From positions 1 to 64,000 of the forward strand of contig CAZDQE010000002.1 of assembly GCA_964507395.1 (NCBI GenBank): a DNA stretch of 64,000 nt. Reading direction: 5' to 3'. The stretch comes from SIG575 sp964507395. Lineage in GTDB: Bacteria > Bacillota > Clostridia > Oscillospirales > Acutalibacteraceae. Below are positions 16,507-26,205 of this stretch, piece after piece. The notes beneath the pieces were generated by a model, which was given only the letters and a program-made list of their open reading frames with translations, had not been told where the DNA came from and searched no databases. Within the stretch, counting starts at the first letter, position 1. Each line of letters starts with the position of its first letter. The translations under genes were made by a program, and so were the position numbers.

Positions 16507-17157
16507 ATGAGTATTAATTCAACTTATGCAGTATTCGGTCTCGGAAGATACGGACTTTCCGTTGCAAAGGAGCTTGTGTCCTCAGGTGCAGAGGTGCTTG
16601 CAGTTGACATCAATGAGAGTATTGTCAACGAAGCTGCAGAGTATCTCCCATATTGCAAATGCGCAGACATTACTGAGGCCGACGTTATCAGACAACTGGG
16701 CATTTCAAATATTGACACTGTAATTATCGCAATGGCAGGTGCCCTTGAGGAAAGCGTTCTGGCAACAATGCTCTGCAAAGAAGCAGGCGTAGAAAACGTC
16801 ATAGTAAAATGTGCAAACGAAATGCACAAAAAAATTCTTGAAAAAGTCGGCGCCGACAAGGTTGTTTTCCCCGAAAGCGAATCGGGTACAAGGCTTGCGA
16901 AAAACCTTCTCAGCTCAGGTTTCATTGATATAGTGGAGCTTTCAAAGGATGTTTCCATGTTTGAAATCAAGGTGAGAAATGAGTGGGTTGGAAAAAGTCT
17001 TATTGACCTTAACCTGAGAAAAAAACATCAGATAAACGTTGTTGCCCTTTGCAGGAATGACGATGTTACAACAGAAATCAACCCCGCTTCTCCGCTTGAA
17101 AAAGATATGAAGCTGATTGTAGTAGCAAACGCTGAGAAGCTGAAAAAATTAAAATAA
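16507..17157 (+). CDS. ktrA: Potassium uptake regulatory subunit KtrA (RCK domain)
   Basis: Cytoplasmic gating ring subunit for KtrB. The protein has 216 residues with an N-terminal Rossmann RCK-N domain (VFGLGRYGLSVAKEL, then acidic VDINE) that binds nucleotide, and an RCK-C (TrkA-C) domain from about residue 135. A single RCK unit fits KtrA rather than double-length TrkA. ATG 16507 is chosen over GTG 16498 because AGGTGA lies 5-6 bases upstream. Co-transcribed with ktrB and ended by two tandem terminators. Confidence 0.92.
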   Translation: MSINSTYAVFGLGRYGLSVAKELVSSGAEVLAVDINESIVNEAAEYLPYCKCADITEADVIRQLGISNIDTVIIAMAGALEESVLATMLCKEAGVENVIVKCANEMHKKILEKVGADKVVFPESESGTRLAKNLLSSGFIDIVELSKDVSMFEIKVRNEWVGKSLIDLNLRKKHQINVVALCRNDDVTTEINPASPLEKDMKLIVVANAEKLKKLK

Positions 17158-17166
17158 ACTAACAGC

Positions 17167-17206
17167 AATCGAGTAGGATGAAATGAAACACCCTACTCGA
17201 TTTTCT
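17167..17206 (+). terminator. Terminator 1 after ktrA
   Basis: AATCGAGTAGG (17167-17177) pairs exactly with 17192-17202, followed by a T-rich tract. Confidence 0.8.
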
Positions 17207-17242
17207 TGATTATTACAATAATCGCAGAATCAAGCTAAAACT

Positions 17243-17285
17243 AAATGGCTTGACACCTGCTACACACAGATCTCAAGCCATTTTT
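17243..17285 (+). terminator. Terminator 2 after ktrA
   Basis: AAATGGCTTGA (17243-17253) pairs exactly with 17273-17283, followed by T residues. Tandem with the first; the remaining sequence up to 17374 shows nothing else. Confidence 0.65.
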
Positions 17286-17374
17286 GCTGCTTAATATTCA
17301 ATTTACACAAGTTTTATTTAAAACTTTGTCAAACTTTTCGGAGGGGCAATTCATTTCAATCTCAGTGCCGTTTT

Positions 17375-18076
17375 TTATTCCTTCATATAAAATTCTTTCA
17401 TGTCATCAAGTCGGAGAAGCATGGGATTCATGCCCGCCGCTGCGCCTGTGTCGATATCTATCCATGTATCGGTAAACACCGCTTTACCTTTGTATTCTTC
17501 GCCGTAAACCACAGTAGGAGTATGACCGAAAATCACGGTAAAATCGTCAAAATACCTCTGATTGAGATTGGGTCTTGTCCAAAGAAGGTCAGCGGGAGTA
17601 TATTCCGAAAGCTTTTTATCGGGTCTGAAGGAGCCGAGACCGCTGTGAACCAGGAGAAAATCTCTGTCACCTACGGTCAAAGCTTCATAAAGAGGTGCTT
17701 CTCCCAGATATTCAAGAATATATTTTATCTCGCTGTTTCTCATAGACGAAAGTGTATCAAGCGTCACCTGACCGCTGTTTGCAACCCATGTGGAATAAAT
17801 ATTCAGCTTTGTTCCCGTAAGACGGCTTATCGAATCCTCAGTAATTTCATCAAAAAGAAAGTCGCAGGCAAGAAGCATACTCTCATGGTTTCCGAGAATC
17901 AATTCAGCATTAGGCTTTGACATAAGCCATCTTAGAATTTTTATACCGTCCTTGCCACGGTCTATAACGTCACCGAGCACGTAAAGAAAATCGTCATCTG
18001 AAAAGCCCGCTTCGTCAAGAAACGATTTGAATTTTTCAAGAGAAAAGCCGTGCAGGTCTGAGGTTACATAAATCAT
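17375..18076 (-). CDS. PPP-type metallophosphatase (serine/threonine phosphatase or ApaH-like)
   Basis: Soluble cytoplasmic phosphoesterase of 233 residues with no signal peptide. Motifs in order: SDLHG, GDVIDRG, GNHES, VHSG and FGHTPT, the signature of the PPP phosphatase group including bacterial protein phosphatases and diadenosine tetraphosphate hydrolases. The natural substrate cannot be decided. It is the last gene of a leftward set, 20 bases after the GH92 gene, so it may be co-transcribed with glycan-degrading enzymes. Confidence 0.85.
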   Translation of the reverse strand: MIYVTSDLHGFSLEKFKSFLDEAGFSDDDFLYVLGDVIDRGKDGIKILRWLMSKPNAELILGNHESMLLACDFLFDEITEDSISRLTGTKLNIYSTWVANSGQVTLDTLSSMRNSEIKYILEYLGEAPLYEALTVGDRDFLLVHSGLGSFRPDKKLSEYTPADLLWTRPNLNQRYFDDFTVIFGHTPTVVYGEEYKGKAVFTDTWIDIDTGAAAGMNPMLLRLDDMKEFYMKE

Positions 18077-18096
18077 TTTCTTTTCCTTTCACAAAT

Positions 18097-20313
18097 TTAT
18101 TTTCCAAAACCCTTGCAAGGCTTATCAGACAATTCAAAGCATAGAACTCCGCCTGCTGTAATTTCAGTGAAGGTTAGATAAGCTCTTGTGATTTCCCTTC
18201 CGTTCAGCACCATTCTGCTGATGTACGGGTATTCATTGGGGTCTTTGTCACATCTGATTTCAAAGGTGTCTGAAATTTCACAGTTGTGATAATTTTTATC
18301 GAGAGAAATTTTAATCTCTTTAAAGAGAGGCGTGTTCACATAATACTTATCGTCTGTCGGGCATACCTGAGCGAAGCCGAAGGCTGACAGAACATACCAT
18401 GCGGAAAGCTGTCCTACGTCCTCATTTCCGCAGAAGCCGAAAGCACCTAAACGATACGCTTCTTTCTGAACGCGTCTTGTCCAGTACTGACATCTGTCGG
18501 GAAGTCCCAAAATATCAAAATAATGAGTGATGTTATGGCAAGGCTCGTTTGAGTGGTTGTAGCTTTCATTCCAGAGTCTGCCGAAATCTGCTTCCTCAAA
18601 GAATCTTTCAAGAAGCTTTATTGTGCGTTCTTCTCCGAAAAGTCTGCTTAAGCCTTCAACATCGTAGGGCACAAACCATGACTGCTGGAAAATGTTGCTT
18701 TCAACACAGCCGATGCCGTCATAGATATCTCTTTCAAAGCAGAACCAGCCGTTCTTTCTTCTTGAAATCATAAAGCCCAATCTTTTGTTGTAGTTTTCGG
18801 GATATCTCTTTGCTCTGTCTGCAAAATACTCTGCATCGTCCCTCTTTCCGAGAGCCTCGGCAAACTGAGAAAGAGTGTAGTCAGCAAGGAGATATTCAAG
18901 GGTTTCGCTGATTTTTTTCGGCACAAATGCCTTTTCGCGATACTGCTTTGAATCAGGTCTGATTGTTTTGAAAGGTTTGCCGAAAAGCTCTTTTTCACAA
19001 AGAGCAGATGCCTTTGCAATTTTATAGGCTTTTTCGTAATCATAATTTCTGATGCCCTTCAAATATGCATCAGCCAATACGATCGTACCCGGCTCACCTA
19101 CCATACAGCCTGCGTCAATGCCCATAAGCTCCCATCTCGGGAAAGATGAATTTTTCGTTTCAGCAATTTTAAGAAGAGAATTCACCTCATCATTTACAAT
19201 ATCGGGGCGAATTACAGTCAGCAGAGGAAACTCACTTCTGTAAACGTCCCAACCGCTGAACATTGTGCGGTGAATGTATTTTTCAGACTGTAAAATTTTT
19301 CCGTCAAGGGGAAATCTGCCGTCAACATCAGCAGTAATGCGAGGGTCAAGGAGAGTATGATAAAGGCACGTGTAGAAAATTTTAAGGTCTGTTTCGTCAT
19401 TGCCTGTCACATCAATGTTTTCAAAAACCTTTTCCCATTCATTAAAGGCATTTTTACGCACCTTTTCAAAATCAAAATCGGGACATTCCTTCTCAAGATT
19501 TTTTCTTGCGCCCTCAAGGTCGGTGTAGGAAATACCGCATCTGATTCCGAGAGGCTCTTTTAAGTTTTCACCGAAAGATGCAAGAAGTCCTGCATCCTCG
19601 TTTTCAAAAGCTTTTATGTTTTCTTCTGCAAAGGTTTCATCTGAGAAGAACTGCATTTTCTCAGGCTTTTCAGACATTTCAAGAGAAAAATACAGGTTAT
19701 ATGAAATATTTCCGTGTCCCCTGCCGAAGCCTCCGCCTGCAGGCGTACAGATAATTTCACCTTCAATTTTTCTGTCGCTTACAATTTTTATCTTCTGAAA
19801 ATCAGCATGGCCGCCGATTCTGCGTGAAAAATTGAAGATTACTTTTGCATCTGAATTTTCAGGATATGTAAATTTCAGCATACCTGTGCGGTGAGTAACA
19901 GACATCTCCGCGGCGATGCCGTATCTTTCAAGGAAAACGGAATAATATCCCGCTTCGGCTTTTTCTTTTTCATGAGAGAAAGGAGATTTCCACCCTTCCG
20001 CTCCTTTTTTGAAAGGAATTTCTGCATTGCTTCCGCTTCTCAGGTCGGTCTTGCCCGTAACAGGCATAATCTGAAGATTCCCAAGGTCGCCGTACCAGCC
20101 GATACCGCTCATGTGGTTGAAGCTGAAGCCTTCGATTGTATTATGGCAGTAGTTGTAGCCTGTGCCGTTGTCACCGCCTGTTACCGTGTCGGGAGAAAGC
20201 TGTACCATTCCCCCGGGTACACAAGCGCCGGGATGTGTCTTTCCGCCGCCGTGACCTTCCGGTTCATCTCCGACTGTTCCTATCGTGGGATCTATATAGT
20301 TCACCTTTGACAT
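18097..20313 (-). CDS. GH92 alpha-mannosidase, apparently cytoplasmic
   Basis: Family GH92 exo-alpha-mannosidase (calcium-dependent, usually alpha-1,2/1,3/1,4 linkages of N-glycans or yeast mannan), 738 residues. Visible features are the N-terminal YIDPTIGT and HPGACVPGGMVQLSPD segments of the beta-sandwich domain, and, in the (alpha/alpha)6 domain, SNEPCHNITHYF and GNEDVGQLSAWYVLSAFGF, which hold catalytic residues. There is no signal peptide, unlike the second GH92 here (27618-29870), so it may act on imported oligosaccharides. ATG 20313 lies 5 bases from AAGGGTGAT, and the upstream gene's TGA is only 5 bases away, indicating coupling with the beta-helix gene. Confidence 0.9.
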   Translation of the reverse strand: MSKVNYIDPTIGTVGDEPEGHGGGKTHPGACVPGGMVQLSPDTVTGGDNGTGYNYCHNTIEGFSFNHMSGIGWYGDLGNLQIMPVTGKTDLRSGSNAEIPFKKGAEGWKSPFSHEKEKAEAGYYSVFLERYGIAAEMSVTHRTGMLKFTYPENSDAKVIFNFSRRIGGHADFQKIKIVSDRKIEGEIICTPAGGGFGRGHGNISYNLYFSLEMSEKPEKMQFFSDETFAEENIKAFENEDAGLLASFGENLKEPLGIRCGISYTDLEGARKNLEKECPDFDFEKVRKNAFNEWEKVFENIDVTGNDETDLKIFYTCLYHTLLDPRITADVDGRFPLDGKILQSEKYIHRTMFSGWDVYRSEFPLLTVIRPDIVNDEVNSLLKIAETKNSSFPRWELMGIDAGCMVGEPGTIVLADAYLKGIRNYDYEKAYKIAKASALCEKELFGKPFKTIRPDSKQYREKAFVPKKISETLEYLLADYTLSQFAEALGKRDDAEYFADRAKRYPENYNKRLGFMISRRKNGWFCFERDIYDGIGCVESNIFQQSWFVPYDVEGLSRLFGEERTIKLLERFFEEADFGRLWNESYNHSNEPCHNITHYFDILGLPDRCQYWTRRVQKEAYRLGAFGFCGNEDVGQLSAWYVLSAFGFAQVCPTDDKYYVNTPLFKEIKISLDKNYHNCEISDTFEIRCDKDPNEYPYISRMVLNGREITRAYLTFTEITAGGVLCFELSDKPCKGFGK

Positions 20314-20318
20314 TTTAA

Positions 20319-22583
20319 TCACCCTTGCTCAATGTATGTGCTTATTTTACCGAAAAATGTTATGATTTTATAAATGGGCTGTAGAAAGCTGTAAAGTCTT
20401 TCGTTTTCAAGGAGCTCATCTTTTCCGATATTTTCAAGAATAACGTGTTCTTTATACTGAAGGTCAACTGCCTGACTGTTGTATGACCTGAAGCTTGTTT
20501 TATTATCAATAGTGTAGAAATTATAACAAAGCTTTCCGTCTGAGGTTGAACGCATGGAATTAAGAAGCGTTACATCTCCCCCTGAGAGAATATATCCGTA
20601 CTCGGTTTTTGAAGAGCCGTCAAGACCTACGTTCAGCAGCAGAACCTCACTGTCTTTTGAATTAAGGAATGTTTTACCGCCGTAGATAAACGTATTGAAA
20701 ACCTCAACGCCCGTGCATGATTCAAGGATAATGTAGTCTGTATAAATTCTTGTGATAGGAATGAACACATATTCAAAAAGCTTATCCTCGGTAAGTCTGC
20801 CCGAAAGCTCAGGTATGTCAAAGCTTGTGTAGCCGTTTCGCGGCAAAGTGTTTGCATTCTGAAGGCAGCCCTCAATGAACACATCATTGCAGTCTGTCAT
20901 AGAAAACATACTTTCATAGCAGCAGCCTACAACCTTTTTGATGAAAGCATTATCTGAATTTTCAAGTCTTATACCGCACGATGCAAGCGTAATGTAACAG
21001 TTTGTGATATAAACATTATCAGAAGATGAATAAATCACAGGTGAAGTTTCTTTGTAATTTCCGCTTGCATCAACAGGTCCGTTAATCGGATAATCCACTC
21101 TGATTCCGTTTATTCCCGCATTGTTGCCGTCAAGAGTGATAAGCGGCTCGCAAGATTTATCATAGCCGTAATATGAAATAATCAGAGTACCGCTGCTGTT
21201 ATCACGCTGACAGCGTGTGGCTACGGAAGATGAACCTCTTAGCTCTACGCCTGACGGCACCTTTACAGGATTATCAAAACGGTAAAGACCTCCCGGAAGA
21301 TAAACGACTCCCCCTGTTTTGCCCGCTTCGTCAAGCTTCGCCTGAACCGCCTGAGATGCATCGGTTTTACCTGTCTTATCTGCCTCAACTATATACAGAT
21401 TACTTACAGGCTTTTCATAGGTTTCATCATAAGACGGAGCTAAAACACTTGTGTCTGTTTTATACGCACGGATATTTTCGCCTTTGACCTTTCCTTCTGT
21501 TTCCACGTTTGTAAGAAGCATTGCATTTTTACCGGGGTCGAAAATCGCATACTTTTCTCCCTCGATTCTGCCGTTCAGGATACCTGTTCCCCATGATTTT
21601 CCGCGGTAAACTATAATATCCTCGGGCACATAAATGCCGTAAACGCAATCGGTTATGTACAAATCCGTAAACACGCCGCTGAAAGAATAACGTATACCTT
21701 CCCTGAAAATCATGCCGTAAAGCATATCGGAAATTTTAACGTCAGCAAACTGAGGCCATTCAAGGTCGCCGATAACAAGGCCGTAACCGTTTTCGCGCGT
21801 ATAAGCATCGATTTTATCTTCCTCAGGCGGATTGAACTTTTCCCCTGCCTCTGCCCAATATTTACTGTCAATGTACAAGGTTTTCACGGTATCAACGTCT
21901 GCCGAATTGTGAGAATTAAGTCCCTCATAAAGACACGTTCCCTTTACATTCTCAATCGTCAGCATTTCATGGCACTCATAAATTCCGTTCTCGCATTGGG
22001 AGCTGGCACCGATACCTCTGTACGAATTTATGAGAGTACAGTTTTTGATTGTGTGGAGCATATAATCTCCGTTTCCCACAACGTAAAAAGTATAGGGATA
22101 GGGCTTTACATTTTCCATTGTCTGCTCAGGATACCACACTGTCAGTCCTACTGCACCTGCGCTGGCACCAACTGTAAAAAGTGAAGGCAGCATAGAATCA
22201 CTGCTTTCAACATCAGCAATGATTATTGTGCCGTATTCCTTGCCCTCATCGGGGTCCTGATAATCGCCGCGCAGTGTTACAAACTTGCGGATATAAACGT
22301 TACCGGTAAGTCTGTATTCTCCCTTTGGCAAGAACACTGTACCGCCGCCGTTTTCAGCACAAGCATCAATGGCTTTCTGCAAAACAGCAGTAACATCCTC
22401 AGCACCTGTATTATCTGCACAATACGGCGCTTCTGTCAGAATTATATCAGCAATAACAACGTCATCCGTAGGATATACTGTTTCTGCAATAGTCGGTGTC
22501 TGCGTATTTTCTTCTGCAAAGCATACAGGCGCAAAGCTTGCGAAAAGCACAGCGCACAATATGAAAGATATAAGTTTTTTCAT
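20319..22583 (-). CDS. Exported double beta-helix protein (pectate-lyase-3-like)
   Basis: Protein of 754 residues with a canonical signal peptide (MKKLISFILCAVLFASFAPV, cleavage after CFA). Two regions (about residues 60-330 and 400-700) each start with the AIDACAENGGGTVFLPKGEYR-type strand of Pectate_lyase_3/GH28-like right-handed beta-helices and contain many short N/D-rich rungs. It probably binds or cleaves a polysaccharide outside the cell; catalytic residues cannot be assigned by eye. It heads the leftward unit with the GH92 gene, and its promoter is divergent from the alpha-galactosidase gene. Confidence 0.78.
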   Translation of the reverse strand: MKKLISFILCAVLFASFAPVCFAEENTQTPTIAETVYPTDDVVIADIILTEAPYCADNTGAEDVTAVLQKAIDACAENGGGTVFLPKGEYRLTGNVYIRKFVTLRGDYQDPDEGKEYGTIIIADVESSDSMLPSLFTVGASAGAVGLTVWYPEQTMENVKPYPYTFYVVGNGDYMLHTIKNCTLINSYRGIGASSQCENGIYECHEMLTIENVKGTCLYEGLNSHNSADVDTVKTLYIDSKYWAEAGEKFNPPEEDKIDAYTRENGYGLVIGDLEWPQFADVKISDMLYGMIFREGIRYSFSGVFTDLYITDCVYGIYVPEDIIVYRGKSWGTGILNGRIEGEKYAIFDPGKNAMLLTNVETEGKVKGENIRAYKTDTSVLAPSYDETYEKPVSNLYIVEADKTGKTDASQAVQAKLDEAGKTGGVVYLPGGLYRFDNPVKVPSGVELRGSSSVATRCQRDNSSGTLIISYYGYDKSCEPLITLDGNNAGINGIRVDYPINGPVDASGNYKETSPVIYSSSDNVYITNCYITLASCGIRLENSDNAFIKKVVGCCYESMFSMTDCNDVFIEGCLQNANTLPRNGYTSFDIPELSGRLTEDKLFEYVFIPITRIYTDYIILESCTGVEVFNTFIYGGKTFLNSKDSEVLLLNVGLDGSSKTEYGYILSGGDVTLLNSMRSTSDGKLCYNFYTIDNKTSFRSYNSQAVDLQYKEHVILENIGKDELLENERLYSFLQPIYKIITFFGKISTYIEQG

Positions 22584-22613
22584 GGTTTTTGCCCCCTTAT
22601 GTCGATTGAATTA

Positions 22614-22642
22614 ATTTTACCACAAAAGGAGTCTATTGTAAA
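22614..22642 (-). promoter_or_regulatory. Promoter of the beta-helix/GH92 unit
   Basis: On the minus strand TTTACA (22642-22637), 17-base spacer, TAAAAT (22619-22614). It sits back to back with the alpha-galactosidase promoter. Confidence 0.6.
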
Positions 22643-22644
22643 TA

Positions 22645-22673
22645 TTGACTTTTTCTTTTCCTTATGTTAACCT
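22645..22673 (+). promoter_or_regulatory. Promoter of the GH36 gene, shared pyrimidine-rich spacer
   Basis: TTGACT (22645-22650) is followed by a pyrimidine-rich spacer TTTTCTTTTCC and a weak -10 (TAACCT). The same TTGACT plus T/C-rich tract precedes the GH92 gene at 27551 and its decayed copy at 26211. Confidence 0.5.
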
Positions 22674-22703
22674 AAAATCAATCCGTGAATTGGAGTGATT
22701 TTA

Positions 22704-24824
22704 ATGGAAAAATATTTTGATTTATATTATAAATACGGAGAGAATCCGTCCTTCTGCTACAGAAGCGGTAAAACCGTGTATGAAGAAATGCTCGTACACG
22801 GCGGACTTGTTTCCTGCGGCTGGAATGACGCGGGATATCCTCTCAATCTTCTTCAGAAATGTTCCGCACGATTTGATAAGAAATATTTTGCAGAGCCTTT
22901 CGCTTTCAACATTGAGCTTGACGGACAAAGTCTTGATTACGGTCTTGAAAAGGTTGATTTCAAGACAGAGAAAAGTGATGAAAATTTAAAGTGCGTTCTG
23001 ACTCTCAGAAGCAGGCTCAAGCCTGTAGAAATCAGAGTTCACACTCTTCTTGACGGCACCGCTGTGTTTACAAGATATCTTGAAATCGAAAACCTGTCTG
23101 ACTCCTGCATGAATCTCAGCCGTCTTACAGTTCTCGGCGGCGGTATTGAAATGATTGAAAAAGACAGGTTTACGGATTCGGAAGATCCCGATGAACTTTA
23201 TTCTCTCGGATATTTCTGCAATGATAGCTGGGGCAGAGAGGGCGAATTTGTGTGGAGAAAGCTTTCTCCCGAAGTCACATCAATTGACACACGATTTCAC
23301 CGTGACCGTTTCCGCCATCCTCTGCTTTTCATCAGAAATAATCTGACAGGCAAAATCCTGTTTATGCAGACTGCATTCAGCGGCGGCTGCCGTTTCACAG
23401 TGGATTACAACGCACAGAAAGACAGAAACATCACCCGTCTTTCCTTTAAGGCTGAAATCATGTCCCACAAGCCTATGCTTGTTTTAAAGCCTCACGAAAC
23501 ATTTACCTCACCCGAAGTTCATATCGGCAGTGTTTTCGGTGACGTTGACGAGGCTGTAAACGAAATGATTTCGCATATCAGAAAATCGGTGTTCACTCTC
23601 GCTGACGGAAAAGAAGCACTTGTAGGCTGCGGAATGGGTGCTGAGCACGATATGACACTTGATACAAGCAAAGCTTACATACGCCAGTTTGCCGAAATGG
23701 GCGGCGAGGTTTTCATCGTTGACGCAGGCTGGGAATGTCCTCCCGACAAAGAGGGAGAATGGGGTGTCTACAACGGCAGAAATGTGCCTGACAAAGACAG
23801 ATACCCCAACGGTCTCAAGGAAATTTCAGATTACACTCACGAAAACGGCATGAAATTCGGACTCTGGGTTGATATCGAAACCGCAGGAAAGATGAGCGGT
23901 ATTCACGAAATTCACCCCGAATGGTTTTCTGTCAATCCCTTTGGCGAAGCAAGTCCCAAATATCTCGACATGTCCGTTCCCGAAGTTGCAGAATGGGCAG
24001 AAAGCGAGCTCGAAAGAATTATAAAACAATACGAGCTTGACCTTCTCCGCGTTGACCATAACGTTGATTTCACTGAATATTTCGGCATAAGGGAAAACGA
24101 GTATTCCCTTCCCGAATGTGTAACACTCCGCCATGTAAATGCAGTTTATAAAATGTATGAAAATCTCAAAAAGAAGTTCCCTCATGTGATTTTTGAAAAC
24201 TGTGCAGGCGGCGGTGCCAGAACGGACCTCGGAATGATGAAGAATTTCAACCACACATGGGTTTCCGACTGTCAGTGCGCTCCCCATTCAATTCTTATCA
24301 CCAACGGCATGACAATGGCTCTGCCGCCTGAGAGAGTTGACAGACTTTTTGCAGGAATGGGCTGTCACTCCTACGGCTCATTTGACCTGCAGATGCGAAA
24401 CTGCATGCTCACTCACATGTCGCTGAACGTCATCGCTCCACCTGATGCGGAAATTAACCGTGAGCAGATGGAATTTGTCCGCCACAGTGTCACTTTATAT
24501 AAGAATTTTATCCGTCCGTTCCTTTCCGAGGCGAAGGTTTTCCACCACACACCCGATGTAAAAAAGAATGAATTTTCCGTTCTTGAAATTGCATCTCCGG
24601 ATTCATCAAAGGGTGCAATTACTGTTTTTGCTCTTTCAAATATAAAAGGCGAAAAAATCATTAAAGCAAAAGGTGCGGATGTGAGCAAAAATTATAAGGT
24701 AACTCTTGACAACGACAGAGTAAGCTTCAACATTTCGGGAAGAGAACTGAAGCAGACGGGCATTACTGTTTCCATCCCCTCTCCCATGTCATCAGAGCTT
24801 GTGCTTTACGAAGAAGCAGAATAA
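22704..24824 (+). CDS. GH36 alpha-galactosidase (cytoplasmic)
   Basis: Retaining alpha-galactosidase of clan GH-D, 706 residues, no signal peptide. The N-terminal beta-supersandwich covers about residues 1-290. The (beta/alpha)8 barrel follows with FGLWVDIETA, LLRVDHNVDF (Asp of this strand is the expected nucleophile), FENCAGGGARTDLGM (glycine-rich signature) and TWVSDCQ (Asp expected as acid/base). It should release terminal alpha-galactose from raffinose-type or galactomannan oligosaccharides taken up by the cell. ATG 22704 has GGAGTG 8 bases before it. Single-gene unit with a shared-type promoter and a terminator. Confidence 0.9.
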   Translation: MEKYFDLYYKYGENPSFCYRSGKTVYEEMLVHGGLVSCGWNDAGYPLNLLQKCSARFDKKYFAEPFAFNIELDGQSLDYGLEKVDFKTEKSDENLKCVLTLRSRLKPVEIRVHTLLDGTAVFTRYLEIENLSDSCMNLSRLTVLGGGIEMIEKDRFTDSEDPDELYSLGYFCNDSWGREGEFVWRKLSPEVTSIDTRFHRDRFRHPLLFIRNNLTGKILFMQTAFSGGCRFTVDYNAQKDRNITRLSFKAEIMSHKPMLVLKPHETFTSPEVHIGSVFGDVDEAVNEMISHIRKSVFTLADGKEALVGCGMGAEHDMTLDTSKAYIRQFAEMGGEVFIVDAGWECPPDKEGEWGVYNGRNVPDKDRYPNGLKEISDYTHENGMKFGLWVDIETAGKMSGIHEIHPEWFSVNPFGEASPKYLDMSVPEVAEWAESELERIIKQYELDLLRVDHNVDFTEYFGIRENEYSLPECVTLRHVNAVYKMYENLKKKFPHVIFENCAGGGARTDLGMMKNFNHTWVSDCQCAPHSILITNGMTMALPPERVDRLFAGMGCHSYGSFDLQMRNCMLTHMSLNVIAPPDAEINREQMEFVRHSVTLYKNFIRPFLSEAKVFHHTPDVKKNEFSVLEIASPDSSKGAITVFALSNIKGEKIIKAKGADVSKNYKVTLDNDRVSFNISGRELKQTGITVSIPSPMSSELVLYEEAE

Positions 24825-24869
24825 TTCAAGCGAAAAATCCCCTCAGTAAGAACCTGCTGTTTTACCGAC

Positions 24870-24900
24870 TCCCCTTGTGCAATTTCCAAGGGGATTTTTT
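24870..24900 (+). terminator. Terminator after the GH36 gene
   Basis: TCCCCTTG (24870-24877) pairs with CAAGGGGA (24887-24894), followed by six T. Confidence 0.85.
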
Positions 24901-24980
24901 ATTTGCCTGTTGTATGAATTCTGATGCAATTTGCCATTTTGCTGTCATCCTTAATCTCTCAGAACGGAAAAAATTCACTT

Positions 24981-26144
24981 TCAAAATCTCGCATCAATAT
25001 AAATCGGACAGTGGTCAGAAGCAGTAAGTGCAGCTTCGTCTGCAACGGTATCGTAATAAAGCACATCCGCTTCGGGCGATACGAAAATATGGTCAATTGA
25101 CTGTACTGTATTTATATGGCTCTCGCGGTAAGATACAGTGCCTAATTTCCAGTAGCCTGATGTGTAGTCATCAGCAGTGCCTGTGCCGTCACCAAGGTGT
25201 GTAGTTGATGCCACAAGTCCCTTTTTCTCCGCTGAAAACTTTGAATCATTAAAGCCTGTCAGTTCAGTGAAAACATGGTATTCATTTCCGTTTTCACGGG
25301 TGTTATAGTCGCCTGTGCAGAACATGGGAAGGTCATATTTTTCTTCAAGCATAGCGATAAGACCTGACATTTCGATTGCCTGATGAACACGTCTGTCAGA
25401 GGTTAAATCCCAGTGAGTTGAAGTGACGATAAATCTTTTTTCAGGATTATCTTTCATCTCGAAAATTGCCCACATGAAATTACGGCAATTCTCGTTATAA
25501 TTCACGACATAAGCCGACTGTCCCCATTTGACAAGATTTACGGTTTCAGTGTTGTAGACGATAGTGGAATAATTCACTTCACCCCATATTTTGTTTTTGC
25601 CCTCGTTTACAAACTTATATGTGCCGAACTCTTCCGTAAGAGTTGCGTACCACTCTGCGTTTACCTCCTGCAAGCCTGCAACATCGGGAGAATATCTCAT
25701 AACAACATCACGCATCAGGTCTTCTCTCTCCGAAACCTTAGGCTTATTGCTCCAGTCGCTTGCAAGGATGTTGAAGGACATTACGCGGATATCCGAGCCT
25801 TCCGCTCTCACGCCCGCATTTACGTCTTTATCGTAAAACGTATCCGTAAACGCCCATTTCGCCGTGAGAGTAACGTCTTCGGATACCGTATCATTTTCAA
25901 AATCCCATTTTGTTTTGCCGTTATACCAGCCTGTGAAAACAAGTCCTCTGTTTTCAGGCTCTTCAGGTGGTGTTATAAGCGAGCCTTCCTCTGCAACGAA
26001 GGAATATGACGCGTTACCGTTTGCAAAATCAAATGTCACATCAATAACTCCGTTGTCCTCAGGTGTTACGGCAAAGCCTCCGCTGTTCAGAACCTGAACA
26101 ATCTGAAAAACTGCCACAAGATAAGAAAAAATCACTTTAAGCAT
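24981..26144 (-). CDS. Exported EEP-family phosphoesterase with a Listeria-Bacteroides repeat
   Basis: Protein of 387 residues. A hydrophobic N-terminus of about 20 residues is followed by one Listeria-Bacteroides (InlB B-type) repeat at about residues 30-95 (GLVFTGWYNGKTKWDF, VTLTAKW), used for surface interaction. The rest is an endonuclease/exonuclease/phosphatase-fold domain with MSFNI, GLQEVN, TSTHWD, TGDYN and SDHCPI motifs. Substrate unknown: members cleave nucleic acids, sphingomyelin or inositol phosphates. ATG 26144 has GGAGGTGCC 4 bases upstream and is preferred to 26153. Similar to the EEP protein at 53236-54123 but with the extra repeat. Confidence 0.85.
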   Translation of the reverse strand: MLKVIFSYLVAVFQIVQVLNSGGFAVTPEDNGVIDVTFDFANGNASYSFVAEEGSLITPPEEPENRGLVFTGWYNGKTKWDFENDTVSEDVTLTAKWAFTDTFYDKDVNAGVRAEGSDIRVMSFNILASDWSNKPKVSEREDLMRDVVMRYSPDVAGLQEVNAEWYATLTEEFGTYKFVNEGKNKIWGEVNYSTIVYNTETVNLVKWGQSAYVVNYNENCRNFMWAIFEMKDNPEKRFIVTSTHWDLTSDRRVHQAIEMSGLIAMLEEKYDLPMFCTGDYNTRENGNEYHVFTELTGFNDSKFSAEKKGLVASTTHLGDGTGTADDYTSGYWKLGTVSYRESHINTVQSIDHIFVSPEADVLYYDTVADEAALTASDHCPIYIDARF

Positions 26145-26205
26145 AAACGGCACCTCCGAAATTTTTATATTTTTATGTTAGCACACATTTACATTTTTGT
26201 CTACT

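Noticed and set aside
24981..26144. Phage or restriction endonuclease
   Set aside because: The EEP fold with an export segment and a surface repeat indicates an extracellular phosphoesterase; there is no phage or restriction context.
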